From positions 620,001 to 684,000 of the forward strand of contig NZ_CP116939.1 in the NCBI RefSeq assembly GCF_050219315.1: DNA of 64,000 nucleotides, written 5' to 3'. The notes under the pieces were generated by a model. The model made no database searches, was not told the DNA's origin, and saw only the letters and a program-made list of their open reading frames with translations. Positions 49,982 through 58,518 of the stretch are shown here, in pieces. The position numbers were made by a program, and so were the translations under genes. The DNA is from Megasphaera_A sueciensis (GTDB taxonomy: Bacteria; Bacillota; Negativicutes; Veillonellales; Megasphaeraceae). Positions within the stretch are counted from its first letter, which is position 1. Each line of letters begins with the position of its first letter.

Positions 49982-51283
49982 ATGGATACTTGGAATAGGA
50001 TATATGAAAAGAAAAAAATGTTGCCGCAGGAAATCGCAGCACAATTTAAAACAGGTGATATTTGTGTCAGTAATGGACAAGTCACGGAACCCATAGGAAT
50101 ATTATCTGCTTTGACCGCATACGCCGAAGCCAATAAAATGACGGATATATATCATTATATTCTGCTGCCCCTTCGCAATCAGTCGTATATGGCGGCGGGC
50201 ATGGAGAAATATATACGTCATGTTTCCCATTTTGTCAGTGCGTTTGATCGTGAAGCGATTTGGCAGGGACGTGCTGATTATTTGCCTGCTAATTATAGTC
50301 AGGTACCCTTAGTATGGAAAGAAATATTAGGTGCTCCTGATATATTTTATGCAACCGTTTCCCCTATGGATAAACACGGATATTTCAGCTGTGGTACAGC
50401 GGCGGATTTAAGTGATATCCGCAAACGGGCAAAGAAGATTTTTCTGGAAGTCAATCCTACTATGCCGCGTACGTTTGGATCTTTTATTCATATTACTGAA
50501 ATTGACGGACTTATGGAAAATAATACGCCTATCACCGAAGTAGCATCACCGCCTATTACCGAGGATGATTTAAAAATCGGAGGAATGATTGCTGACATGA
50601 TTCCTGATGGAGCAACGCTGCAATTAGGCATAGGAGGTATACCCAATGCGGTAGCGAAAGCCTTATCTTCAAAAAAGGATTTAGGCATCCATAGTGAGAT
50701 GTTTTGCGACAGTATGGTCGATTTATATCGAATGGGTGTCATTACGAACGAACGAAAAAAAATACATCCGGGAAAGTCGGTTGTAACATTTACCTTTGCG
50801 TCTCGCGGCACCTATGATTTCATTGATGATAATCCTGCTGTTGAATTTTTACCCGTTGATTATGTCAACGATCCAAGAATTATTGCACAGAATGATAATG
50901 TTATTTCTATTAATTCTTGTATGGAAGTAGATTTATTTGGACAAGTATGTTCAGAAACTATGGGGATGATGAATTATAGCGGAGTAGGCGGGCAAGTCGA
51001 TTTTATTCGCGGGGCGGCCGCATCTAAGGGCGGAAAATCTTTTCTGGCATTTAAATCTTCTGCGAAAAAAGGCAGCTTGTCAAAAATCAAACCGATTCTT
51101 ACGGAAGGTTCTTGTGTCAGTACAACCAGAAATGATGTCGACTATCTGGTGACAGAGTTCGGTGTGGAACGACTGAAGGGAATGACTTGTTCACAGCGGG
51201 CAAAAGCTATTATCCGTATTGCACATCCTGCTTTTCGTGAAGAGCTGACGGCAGCTGCAAAAAAAATGCATTTAATTATTTGA
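49982..51283 (+). CDS. abfT: 4-hydroxybutyrate CoA-transferase (acetyl-CoA hydrolase/transferase family)
   Basis: About 433 residues of the Cat2/AbfT type family, which moves CoA from acetyl-CoA to 4-hydroxybutyrate. Family features are the N-terminal WNRIYEKKK start, the GIGGIPNAVAKAL loop near 222, and the likely catalytic glutamate in SINSCMEVDLFGQV near 317. GGGAGGAG at 49966-49973 suits ATG 49982 better than the closer GTG 49973 or ATG 49976. The specific substrate is assigned from the dehydratase gene that follows; butyrate or acetate CoA-transfer is possible from sequence alone. Confidence 0.82.
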   Translation: MDTWNRIYEKKKMLPQEIAAQFKTGDICVSNGQVTEPIGILSALTAYAEANKMTDIYHYILLPLRNQSYMAAGMEKYIRHVSHFVSAFDREAIWQGRADYLPANYSQVPLVWKEILGAPDIFYATVSPMDKHGYFSCGTAADLSDIRKRAKKIFLEVNPTMPRTFGSFIHITEIDGLMENNTPITEVASPPITEDDLKIGGMIADMIPDGATLQLGIGGIPNAVAKALSSKKDLGIHSEMFCDSMVDLYRMGVITNERKKIHPGKSVVTFTFASRGTYDFIDDNPAVEFLPVDYVNDPRIIAQNDNVISINSCMEVDLFGQVCSETMGMMNYSGVGGQVDFIRGAAASKGGKSFLAFKSSAKKGSLSKIKPILTEGSCVSTTRNDVDYLVTEFGVERLKGMTCSQRAKAIIRIAHPAFREELTAAAKKMHLII

Positions 51284-51310
51284 CAAAATAGTATAAAAGG
51301 AGGCTTTATC

Positions 51311-52858
51311 ATGTTAATGACAAAAAAACAATTCCAGGACAGTATTCGTGCTCGTAAACCAATGAATGTCTGGTTCCTGGGGGAAAAAATTGAAGATTTG
51401 ACAACATTCCCCCCCTTGGCGGCGAGCTTTAATGCCATCTCAAAAGTGTATGAATTGGCACAGCGTCCGGCATGGAAAAATCTGATTACGGTGAAATCCC
51501 ATTTAAATGGTGAAGATGTCAGTATTTATAATGCACCGCTTCGTTCTGCCGAAGATGCTAATAGAAAAACACGGGCTGCACGCGCATTGGCTGAAGTAAT
51601 CGGCTGCTGCACACATCGCTGTACCGGTTCAGAAGCTTTCGCCGGATTAGGTCCTGCCTGTTATGATATGGATCATGACTTAGGAACACATTATTTCGAA
51701 CGATTTATGAAGTTTCTTGATTATGTACAAAAAAATGATTTAACTTGTACGGTAACTGTAACGGATGTCAAAGGACTGCGTACTCTTCCGCCTCATGCAC
51801 AGCCAGATAAGGATATGTATGTACATGTAGATGAAGTTCGTGACGACGGCATCGTTATCAGCGGATTTAAATGCAATCAAACAGGTATACTTTTTGCTCA
51901 TGAAATTGTGATTGTACCAACGACTAATATGAAACCGGAAGATAAAGATTTTGCTGTCGCCTGTGCTGTCCCGGCCGATTCCCCGGGGATTACTTTTGTG
52001 CTGGGGCGGACACCGCAAGATAAACGATTTTTTGAAGTAAACGATACGATAGAAGGGATTGACTTGGGTAAAAAATATGCCGATCATCAGGCCTTGGTAT
52101 ATTTTGATAAAGTCTTTGTCCCTAATGCCCGCGTATTTCTCTGTGGAGAAGTAAAATATGTCAGCAGACTGCTTAGCTATTTTACAGCCGTTCATCGTCT
52201 TACGGCCGGCGGATGCAAAGCAGGCGGCTGTTCTGCTCTTTGCGGAGCAGCCAGCTTGATTGCCGATATGATTGGTGTGCAAAAAGCCGGACATATTCGC
52301 ACCAAATTAACAGAAATGGCTATGACAGCAGAAACAGTGTATGGTTTATCACTTGCATCAGGCATTGAAGGTTTCCAACATCCCAGCGGTTTTTGGATTC
52401 CTAATCCGCTTATGTCTCATACTTGTAAATATACCTGCACCAAAATTCCGTTTGAAGCGGTGCGATATGCGCGTGATATTTTAGCTGGTTTTGGTGAAAC
52501 AGCACCTTCCGAAATGGATATGCGCAGTGGAGAAGTAGGGCCCCTTTGTCAACGAGCTTTTAATCCGGGAAACTCTGAGTACACAGCATTTGACAGACTT
52601 CGGGCTTCTCGTTTCATAGAACATATGGTGAGAGGATCCAACTGGACCGCGATGGCTCTTCATGGCGGCGGTAACCAAGAGGCTTCGACGGTTATGGCAC
52701 GTATGTATACCGACTGGGATTATGTGAAAGAGTTGGTAAAAGTTGCTTCAGGCATAGAAAAAGATACAGTTAAAACGGAAGAATTTCTTGATTCAATCGG
52801 TAAAAGACAAGGCCGCATATGCAACTATGGAGATTTGCCAAAAGTCGATAAAAAATAA
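51311..52858 (+). CDS. abfD: 4-hydroxybutyryl-CoA dehydratase / vinylacetyl-CoA isomerase
   Basis: 515 residues, full length. All four [4Fe-4S] ligands known from the clostridial enzyme have counterparts: Cys100 and Cys104 in CCTHRCTGSEA, and His near 293 with Cys seven residues later in HRLTAGGC. The flavin- and iron-sulfur-dependent radical enzyme converts 4-hydroxybutyryl-CoA to crotonyl-CoA, feeding butyrate formation. AAAGGAGG precedes the gene 28 bases after the CoA-transferase. The start at 51311 or at ATG 51317 are both possible. Confidence 0.93.
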   Translation: MLMTKKQFQDSIRARKPMNVWFLGEKIEDLTTFPPLAASFNAISKVYELAQRPAWKNLITVKSHLNGEDVSIYNAPLRSAEDANRKTRAARALAEVIGCCTHRCTGSEAFAGLGPACYDMDHDLGTHYFERFMKFLDYVQKNDLTCTVTVTDVKGLRTLPPHAQPDKDMYVHVDEVRDDGIVISGFKCNQTGILFAHEIVIVPTTNMKPEDKDFAVACAVPADSPGITFVLGRTPQDKRFFEVNDTIEGIDLGKKYADHQALVYFDKVFVPNARVFLCGEVKYVSRLLSYFTAVHRLTAGGCKAGGCSALCGAASLIADMIGVQKAGHIRTKLTEMAMTAETVYGLSLASGIEGFQHPSGFWIPNPLMSHTCKYTCTKIPFEAVRYARDILAGFGETAPSEMDMRSGEVGPLCQRAFNPGNSEYTAFDRLRASRFIEHMVRGSNWTAMALHGGGNQEASTVMARMYTDWDYVKELVKVASGIEKDTVKTEEFLDSIGKRQGRICNYGDLPKVDKK

Positions 52859-52880
52859 TATCGTATGATCCAACCTGTGG

Positions 52881-52920
52881 ATCCGGACAGTACTGATTGA
52901 AAATTACTGTCCGGATTTGC
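52881..52920 (+). terminator. Terminator of the 4-hydroxybutyrate operon
   Basis: ATCCGGACAGTA at 52881-52892 and TACTGTCCGGAT at 52905-52916 form a perfect 12-bp stem around 12 bases. The T tail is weak (TTGCATT). Confidence 0.65.
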
Positions 52921-53238
52921 ATTATGTACAATATATTGTATGTCTTCTTACAGAAGACACAAAAAATCAATTTAAGAACAATTATAATAACAATACAGAT
53001 AATACAATTTATTTATAATTATAAAGTGGTAGTAAAAGCAAAATTATAGTCCATAAGTGGCGAATTAATGACCGTTTTTTGGTTAATTTTACTTTCATGT
53101 GGGAAAATATGCAATATGCTCTCAATAACGCCTTCATTATAGATATTATCTATTGTTTTTGATTGATCATCATGGTTAACAAATGGCAAATGACATGATA
53201 TTACCATGATTTAACTCTTAATTGTAAACCATTAAAAA
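52921..53238. other. Gene-free AT-rich stretch
   Basis: About 320 bases with no supported gene. A minus-strand frame of 62 codons (53019-53207) has no ribosome site and no recognisable match. No repeat array or clear RNA fold was seen. Confidence 0.5.
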
Positions 53239-53267
53239 TTGACGTCATTGTCCTTCTTTGGTAGAAT
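53239..53267 (+). promoter_or_regulatory. Promoter of the G5/3D-domain gene
   Basis: TTGACG at 53239-53244 and TAGAAT at 53262-53267 with a 17-base spacer, 23 bases before the start codon. Confidence 0.7.
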
Positions 53268-53289
53268 GTAAGTGCTTAGGAGGGATTTG

Positions 53290-54267
53290 ATGAATAAATT
53301 GCAAAGAGGTCCCTTTACGCAAATGTATTTGATTCTTGTTTCGCTGCTTGTTATCGTTTCTTTAACGGGTTTTGTCACAAAAGGAAAATCGGTAACAATA
53401 ACTGTCGATGGTCAGACGAATACTGTTTTTACACGAGCAGTGAATACAGAAGCTCTTTTGCGTGAAGAGAATATTTCCTTAGGGCCTAACGATGAAGCTG
53501 CACTATCCACGCCGACGCTTAAATCTGGCAGTACTTTGGAAGTACACCGTGCTGTCCCGGTCATGTTGATTTTTAAAGATAAGTCTAAGGTTGTAGAAAC
53601 AGCCAAACAAACAGCGCAGGACGTTGCTGAGCAATACGGCTATGATCGGAAAAATTATCGTGTTTACGGTGATCCTTCAATGAAAGTCCAAAAAGGTATG
53701 TGGATTCATGTAGGTACGTTATCTAAAAAACAAGTTACGGAAGATGAAGTTATTCCCTATACTGTAGAAAGCGTTCCCGATGATAATCTGGCACAAGGTG
53801 AAGAACAACTTATTCAAGAAGGCATTAATGGCCGTAGAACAGTAAAAACAAATATTGTAAGTTTAGATGGAGAGATAGTTGGCAAGGAAATAATTTCTTC
53901 CTCTGTCATCGCCGAAATGAAACCTATGCTTCGTCACATCGGAACACGGGCAACTGTCGAAGTTTCCCGTGGTAATATTTCACGATACCGGGCAGTATTT
54001 AGCATGGAGGCTACAGCCTATCTTCCTACTGATGGTTCTGGAGAGGGTATTACGGCTACAGGAATACCTGCACATTACGGTGTAGTTGCCGTCGATCCGC
54101 ATGTTATTCCTTTAGGTTCCCGGGTTTTTGTCCCCGGTTACGGGGAAGCAATTGCTGCCGATACAGGGAGCGCTATCGTGGGGAATCGGATTGATTTATG
54201 TATGGAGGATTATGGTTCTTGCATGCAGTTTGGACGTCGCAGTGTTGAAGTGTATATACTTAATTAA
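53290..54267 (+). CDS. Cell-wall protein with DUF348, G5 and 3D domains (YabE-like)
   Basis: 325 residues from ATG 53290; the apparent GTG at 53272 lies upstream of the AGGAGGG site and is rejected. One N-terminal membrane helix (about 12-30) is followed by DUF348 repeats (about 33-140, VTITVDGQTNTVFTRA and a related second copy), a G5 domain (about 142-222) and the 3D domain (about 230-325). The three aspartates lie in AVDPHVIPLG, AADTG and RIDLCM. The 3D fold resembles MltA-type lytic enzymes, so peptidoglycan cleavage or remodelling in the periplasm is likely. Unlike in Bacillus, no rnmV/ksgA genes follow. Confidence 0.88.
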   Translation: MNKLQRGPFTQMYLILVSLLVIVSLTGFVTKGKSVTITVDGQTNTVFTRAVNTEALLREENISLGPNDEAALSTPTLKSGSTLEVHRAVPVMLIFKDKSKVVETAKQTAQDVAEQYGYDRKNYRVYGDPSMKVQKGMWIHVGTLSKKQVTEDEVIPYTVESVPDDNLAQGEEQLIQEGINGRRTVKTNIVSLDGEIVGKEIISSSVIAEMKPMLRHIGTRATVEVSRGNISRYRAVFSMEATAYLPTDGSGEGITATGIPAHYGVVAVDPHVIPLGSRVFVPGYGEAIAADTGSAIVGNRIDLCMEDYGSCMQFGRRSVEVYILN

Positions 54268-54284
54268 TTGTTACAAATTATAAC

Positions 54285-54320
54285 AAAAACGATTGTGTTC
54301 AATTGAACACAATCGTTTTT
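54285..54320 (+). terminator. Terminator, perfect 36-base palindrome
   Basis: An 18-base arm starting AAAAACGATTGTG at 54285 is followed with no spacer by its exact complement ending in TTTTT at 54320. It lies just after the G5/3D gene and works as an intrinsic terminator with a T-rich end. Confidence 0.85.
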
Positions 54321-54328
54321 TATAAGTG

Positions 54329-54400
54329 CTGCGCCCGGCAGGGGCGCAGTTTAGGAGAAATCGAGAACCATATATTCCCCTGCTTCCCTTCAAAAAATGC
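54329..54400. other. GC-rich structured island before the rpsB promoter
   Basis: CTGCGCCC at 54329-54336 pairs with GGGCGCAG at 54342-54349. An alternative pairing, GCAGGGG near 54338 with CCCCTGC near 54377, would exclude the first. The segment is markedly GC-rich next to its surroundings. It may be a small RNA or a relic of a leader; no known RNA family was recognised. Confidence 0.35.
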
Positions 54401-54429
54401 TTGTGTGCAGGTTAGGGGTGTGATATAAT
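54401..54429 (+). promoter_or_regulatory. Strong rpsB promoter
   Basis: TTGTGT at 54401-54406, 17 bases, then an extended -10, TGATATAAT, with TATAAT at 54424-54429. The leader to rpsB is about 100 bases and includes small hairpins (GCCG/CGGT near 54475), the place where ribosomal protein S2 would be expected to autoregulate. Confidence 0.8.
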
Positions 54430-54536
54430 GTTAAAGGTTCAAAATACACACGTCACGTCGAACTTATTGCTGTGCCGTTTATTCGGTGATAATGGGTAAT
54501 GACCGGACGGAGGACAAAACAGGAGGAATTATAATT

Positions 54537-55280
54537 ATGGCAGTAGTATCTATGAAGCAATTGTTAGAAGCAGGTGTTCATTTTGGTCACCAAACAAGAC
54601 GCTGGAATCCGAAGATGGCTCGTTTCATCTTCACCGAACGTAACGGTATTTACATTATTGATTTGCAAAAAACCGTTAAAAAAATGGATGAAGCATATAA
54701 CTTTGTTCGTGATTTAGCAGCAGAAGGCGGTACGGTTCTTTTTGTCGGTACAAAAAAACAGGCACAAGAATCAATTAAAAGTGAAGCAGAACGCTGTAAT
54801 ATGTTTTATGTAAATGAACGTTGGCTCGGTGGTATGCTGACAAATTATCAGACCATTGAAAAACGTGTAAAACGTTTAAAAACATTAGAAAAACAAGAAG
54901 AAGAAGGGATATTTGATGTTTTACCGAAAAAAGAAGTTATCGGTTTAAAACATGAAATGGATAAATTGCAGAAATATCTGGGCGGTATTAAAGAAATGAA
55001 GACATTGCCGAGTGCATTGTTTATTATTGATCCCAAGAAGGAAGAAATCGCAGTTGCTGAAGCGCGCAAGCTGCACATTCCTATCATTGCCACTGTTGAT
55101 ACAAATTGTGATCCCGATGTAATTGACTATCCTATTCCGGCTAACGACGATGCCATCCGCGCAGTTAAATTATTAACTGGTCGTATTGCAGATGCCATTC
55201 TTGAAGGCCGTCAGGGAGAACAAAATGAAGAAGCCGAAACGGTTGAAGCGGAAAACGAAGCAACAAATTCGGCAGAATAA
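54537..55280 (+). CDS. rpsB: Small ribosomal subunit protein S2
   Basis: 247 residues from ATG 54537, set by AGGAGG at 54521; an in-frame upstream start is rejected because the family begins at MAVVSMKQLLEAG. Typical S2 sequence includes GVHFGHQTRRWNPKMARFI and NERWLGGMLTNYQT. The C-terminal 20 residues are acidic. S2 binds late to the 30S subunit. The gene is followed by an attenuator-like hairpin and tsf, the conserved rpsB-tsf-pyrH-frr order. Confidence 0.98.
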   Translation: MAVVSMKQLLEAGVHFGHQTRRWNPKMARFIFTERNGIYIIDLQKTVKKMDEAYNFVRDLAAEGGTVLFVGTKKQAQESIKSEAERCNMFYVNERWLGGMLTNYQTIEKRVKRLKTLEKQEEEGIFDVLPKKEVIGLKHEMDKLQKYLGGIKEMKTLPSALFIIDPKKEEIAVAEARKLHIPIIATVDTNCDPDVIDYPIPANDDAIRAVKLLTGRIADAILEGRQGEQNEEAETVEAENEATNSAE

Positions 55281-55320
55281 TATATGACGTTTTTTGAGAA
55301 TTAAATGATTTTTATCATAT

Positions 55321-55356
55321 AAAGGTAAGGAGTTATTTTGATTCCTTACCTTTATT
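55321..55356 (+). terminator. Hairpin (partial terminator) between rpsB and tsf
   Basis: AAAGGTAAGGA at 55321-55331 pairs perfectly with TCCTTACCTTT at 55343-55353. The tail is TTTATTAAAC. It probably reduces readthrough into tsf; a new promoter before tsf was not obvious. Confidence 0.65.
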
Positions 55357-55394
55357 AAACTGAATTATATTATTATAATTTTAGGAGGAATATT

Positions 55395-56039
55395 ATGATT
55401 ACTGCAAGCATGGTAAAAGATTTAAGAACAAAAACCGGTGCCGGTATGATGGACTGCAAAAAAGCGTTGGCGGCTACCGACGGTGATATGGATAAAGCTG
55501 TTGACTTTTTACGTGAAAAAGGATTAGCTGCTGCAGCTAAAAAAGCAAGCCGTATTGCCGCTGAAGGTTTAGTCTACTCTTATATTCATGGCAATGGACG
55601 CATTGGTGTCCTTGTCGAAGTGAACTGTGAAACCGACTTTGTTGCTCAAACCGATAATTTTAAATCTCTTTGTAAAGACATCGCTATGCAGATTGCTGCA
55701 TCTAAACCGACTTATTTAAAGAGAGAAGAAGTTCCTCAATCTGTTATCGATCATGAAAAAGAAGTCCTTCGTATTCAGGCTTTGAACGAAGGTAAACCGG
55801 AAAAAATTGTTGAAAAAATGACAGTTGGCCGTATTGAAAAATTTTATAAAGAAAATTGTTTAATGGAACAGCCTTTCATTAAAGATTCTGATAAAGATAT
55901 TACACAGGTTATTAATGAAAATATTGCGAAAATTGGTGAAAAAATCGATATCCGCCGTTATACGCGCTATGAACTAGGAGAAGGTTTGGAAAAACGCAGT
56001 GATGACTTCGTTTCAGAAGTAATGGCACAAGCTAAATAA
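55395..56039 (+). CDS. tsf: Elongation factor Ts
   Basis: 214 residues, the short form of EF-Ts with a reduced dimerisation region. The N-terminal UBA-like domain holds TKTGAGMMDCKKAL-type sequence (KTGAGMMDCKKALAATDGD), and the core contains EVNCETDFVAQTDNF near 77, the contact for EF-Tu. It recycles EF-Tu by nucleotide exchange. AGGAGGA precedes ATG 55395. A terminator follows at 56044. Confidence 0.97.
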   Translation: MITASMVKDLRTKTGAGMMDCKKALAATDGDMDKAVDFLREKGLAAAAKKASRIAAEGLVYSYIHGNGRIGVLVEVNCETDFVAQTDNFKSLCKDIAMQIAASKPTYLKREEVPQSVIDHEKEVLRIQALNEGKPEKIVEKMTVGRIEKFYKENCLMEQPFIKDSDKDITQVINENIAKIGEKIDIRRYTRYELGEGLEKRSDDFVSEVMAQAK

Positions 56040-56043
56040 GATT

Positions 56044-56082
56044 AAATAAGAGAACACCGTTCCATGTGTTCTCTTATTTTCT
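56044..56082 (+). terminator. Terminator after tsf
   Basis: AAATAAGAGAACAC at 56044-56057 pairs with GTGTTCTCTTATTT at 56066-56079 over an eight-base loop and ends in Ts. The core AGAGAACAC also occurs in the terminator of the kdp operon at 17736. Confidence 0.85.
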
Positions 56083-56147
56083 AATGTGGCTTATGGCCAT
56101 ATATCTGCGTTTTTTCAAAAAGATTTTTTTCCAACAGGAGGCACCAT

Positions 56148-56873
56148 ATGGACACAAGAAAGTTTAAACGAATTGTTTTGAAATTAAGCGGAGAAGCATT
56201 AGCCGGGAATGTAGGGTATGGAATTGATCCTGAGACAGTAGATAAAATTGCAGATGATGTAGTTGCTGTATCAAAAATGGGTATCCAAATTGCTATCGTA
56301 GTGGGTGGCGGTAATATATGGCGCGGTTTATCCGGAAGCGCTAAAGGAATGGATCGAGTTTCTGCCGACTATATGGGAATGCTGGCAACGGTAATGAATT
56401 CGTTGGCATTACAGGATGCTTTAGAAAAAAAAGGGGTTGCTACACGTGTGCAGACCGCAATTAATATGCAGCAAGTTGCTGAACCTTATATCCGCCGAAA
56501 AGCTATCCGCCATTTAGAAAAAGGCCGTGTCGTGATTTTTGGTGCTGGTACAGGTAATCCCTATTTTTCGACAGATACAACGGCCGCATTGCGCGCAGCC
56601 GAAATTGAAGCAGATGGCATTTTTATGGCTAAAAAATGTGTGGATGGTGTATATGATAGTGATCCTAAAATAAATCCCGCTGCTAAAAAATTCAAGAGAC
56701 TTTCTTATATTGAAGTTATTAAACGCGAACTCGCTGTCATGGATGCAACTGCAACTACATTATGCATGACCAACAATATTCCCATATTGGTATTTAGTAT
56801 AGATATTCCCGGAAATATCGTAGCTGCTGCCAGCGGAAAAGATATAGGAACTTTAGTCGACAAAGAAGGGTAA
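56148..56873 (+). CDS. pyrH: Uridylate kinase (UMP kinase) PyrH
   Basis: 241 residues of the bacterial amino-acid-kinase fold. VLKLSGEAL near residue 10 binds phosphate, VVGGGNIWRG near 54, and TAALRAAEIEADGIFMAKKC near 145 are typical. It phosphorylates UMP to UDP as a hexamer in the cytoplasm. CAGGAGG precedes ATG 56148. It stands between tsf and frr as in most bacteria. Confidence 0.97.
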   Translation: MDTRKFKRIVLKLSGEALAGNVGYGIDPETVDKIADDVVAVSKMGIQIAIVVGGGNIWRGLSGSAKGMDRVSADYMGMLATVMNSLALQDALEKKGVATRVQTAINMQQVAEPYIRRKAIRHLEKGRVVIFGAGTGNPYFSTDTTAALRAAEIEADGIFMAKKCVDGVYDSDPKINPAAKKFKRLSYIEVIKRELAVMDATATTLCMTNNIPILVFSIDIPGNIVAAASGKDIGTLVDKEG

Positions 56874-56934
56874 TAGCTGTATTATAGTTATATATCATAT
56901 CATATTATAATTATAGAAAAGGGAAGTGATTTAA

Positions 56935-57495
56935 ATGGATATTCAGAGTTTATTTACACAGGAAGAAGAACGCATGAACAAGGCCATTTCCAGCTTTAAA
57001 TTAGATTTAGCATCTATTCGTACCGGCAGAGCAAGCACGACTTTATTAGACCGTGTTTCTGTGGAATATTACGGTATCCCTACGCCTATAAAACAAGTCG
57101 CTAATGTTTCTGCACCGGAACCGCGCCTGATTACCATTGTTCCTTGGGAAAAAAATATGCTGGCCCCTATCGAAAAAGCTATATTGAAATCCGATCTCGG
57201 TTTAAATCCCAATAATGACGGAACTATGATCCGATTGGAAATTCCTCAGCTTACCGAAGAGCGCCGCAAAGATTTATCAAAAAAAGTCAATAAGCATGCA
57301 GAAGAAGCTCGTGTAGTTATTCGTAATATACGGCGTGATGCAAATGAATCTATTAAAAAGTTAGAAAAGAAAAGAGATATTACGGAGGATGACAGCAAGG
57401 AAGCACAGACTACCATTCAAAAATTAACAGATAAAAAAATCAAAGAAATTGATGAAATGAAGGCAAAGAAAGAAAAAGAAGTAATGGAAGTATGA
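56935..57495 (+). CDS. frr: Ribosome recycling factor
   Basis: 186 residues, standard length. The N-terminal helix pattern, LASIRTGRASTTLLDRVSVEYYG near 27 and the C-terminal long helices with RVVIRNIRRDAN match the two-domain RRF fold. With EF-G it splits the post-termination ribosome. AAGGGAAGTG precedes ATG 56935. Its stop overlaps the start of the next small gene. Confidence 0.97.
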   Translation: MDIQSLFTQEEERMNKAISSFKLDLASIRTGRASTTLLDRVSVEYYGIPTPIKQVANVSAPEPRLITIVPWEKNMLAPIEKAILKSDLGLNPNNDGTMIRLEIPQLTEERRKDLSKKVNKHAEEARVVIRNIRRDANESIKKLEKKRDITEDDSKEAQTTIQKLTDKKIKEIDEMKAKKEKEVMEV

Positions 57496-57755
57496 TGGAT
57501 ATACGGATTTTTATTGGCATGCCCCTACGGTATGCCAAATCTGTCTTAAAAGAGAAAGATATTCCTTTTACTGTTGAAGAAACAAAATCCCGCAGTCATT
57601 TTTTTAAATGCAATGAGCAGTCCATATATGTCATACGGGCTACTTATGTAAATGAGCAAATTCATTTTCTGGTCAATTACAGTTTAGAAGTCAGTAATGA
57701 TGTTTGCAACGTTTTGCGAGACAGGAATGGTGACTATGAAGAACCTATTTTTTAA
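57492..57755 (+). CDS. Small hypothetical protein between frr and uppS
   Basis: 87 residues, soluble, mixed alpha/beta composition, no signal peptide. The start overlaps the frr stop (ATGATG at 57492) after ATGGAAGT, and the end overlaps uppS by about 20 bases, so it is embedded in the operon and translationally coupled on both sides. I recognise no family. The segment GMPLRYAKSVLKEKDIPFTVEET hints at an amphipathic helix followed by a strand, as in small ligand- or RNA-binding folds. Coding looks real from its placement. Confidence 0.7.
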   Translation: MMDIRIFIGMPLRYAKSVLKEKDIPFTVEETKSRSHFFKCNEQSIYVIRATYVNEQIHFLVNYSLEVSNDVCNVLRDRNGDYEEPIF

Positions 57756-58503
57756 AAAAGAATCAAATACTAAGCATCTCTCTGAAGAGATGCTTGATAA
57801 GAATAACATGCCCCATCATATTGCCATTATAATGGATGGCAATGGCCGATGGGCTAAAAAGCGGGGAATGCCTCGCAGCTATGGTCATCATGCGGGGGCT
57901 GACACTCTCAAACAAATTGTGCGGGATACCAGTGATTTAGGAGTAAAAGTATTAACTGTTTATGCTTTTTCAACGGAAAATTGGAAGAGGCCGAAGGATG
58001 AAGTCTCTTATCTGATGAATTTAATTGAAGAGTATTTACGTAAGAATCTTCGTGCTCTTGAAGAAAATAATGTTTCGCTGCATTTTATCGGAGATATCGG
58101 CGGACTGAACAACAAATTACAGCAAATCATTTGTGACGCTGAACAGGATACTGCAAATAACACAGGATTAGTATTGAACTTAGCGATTAACTACGGTGGT
58201 CGGCTTGAAATTACGGAGGCCATGCAGCATATCGCATCCGATGTGCTGCGGCATACAATAACAATCGATGAGATAAATGAATCACTTGTGGGAAAATATC
58301 TGTATACAGCTCCTCATAATGATGTAGATCTGCTTATTCGTCCCGGTGCTGATAAAAGGGTAAGCAATTTTTTATTATGGCAAATGGCATATGCTGAGTT
58401 TTGGTTTACAGAATTATGCTGGCCGGATTTTACTAAAGAAACATTAATAGAAGCTATTTTATCTTTTCAAAGCCGGGATCGCCGGTTTGGCGGATTGAAG
58501 TAA
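57736..58503 (+). CDS. uppS: Isoprenyl transferase (undecaprenyl diphosphate synthase)
   Basis: 255 residues from ATG 57736, set by AGGA at 57723; earlier in-frame starts run back into the preceding gene. Family motifs are HIAIIMDGNGRWAKKRG near residue 29, GHHAGADTLKQIV near 48, TVYAFSTENWKRP near 75, and the C-terminal DLLIRPGADKRVSNFLLWQ. It condenses isopentenyl units to the C55 carrier for cell-wall precursors. cdsA follows after 15 bases. Confidence 0.96.
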   Translation: MKNLFFKKESNTKHLSEEMLDKNNMPHHIAIIMDGNGRWAKKRGMPRSYGHHAGADTLKQIVRDTSDLGVKVLTVYAFSTENWKRPKDEVSYLMNLIEEYLRKNLRALEENNVSLHFIGDIGGLNNKLQQIICDAEQDTANNTGLVLNLAINYGGRLEITEAMQHIASDVLRHTITIDEINESLVGKYLYTAPHNDVDLLIRPGADKRVSNFLLWQMAYAEFWFTELCWPDFTKETLIEAILSFQSRDRRFGGLK

Positions 58504-58518
58504 GGTGGTAACGTAGTT

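Noticed and set aside
53019..53207. Minus-strand open frame of 62 codons in the gap before the G5/3D gene
   Set aside because: No ribosome site, no recognisable family, and the composition looks like chance translation of AT-rich DNA. A decayed gene cannot be excluded.
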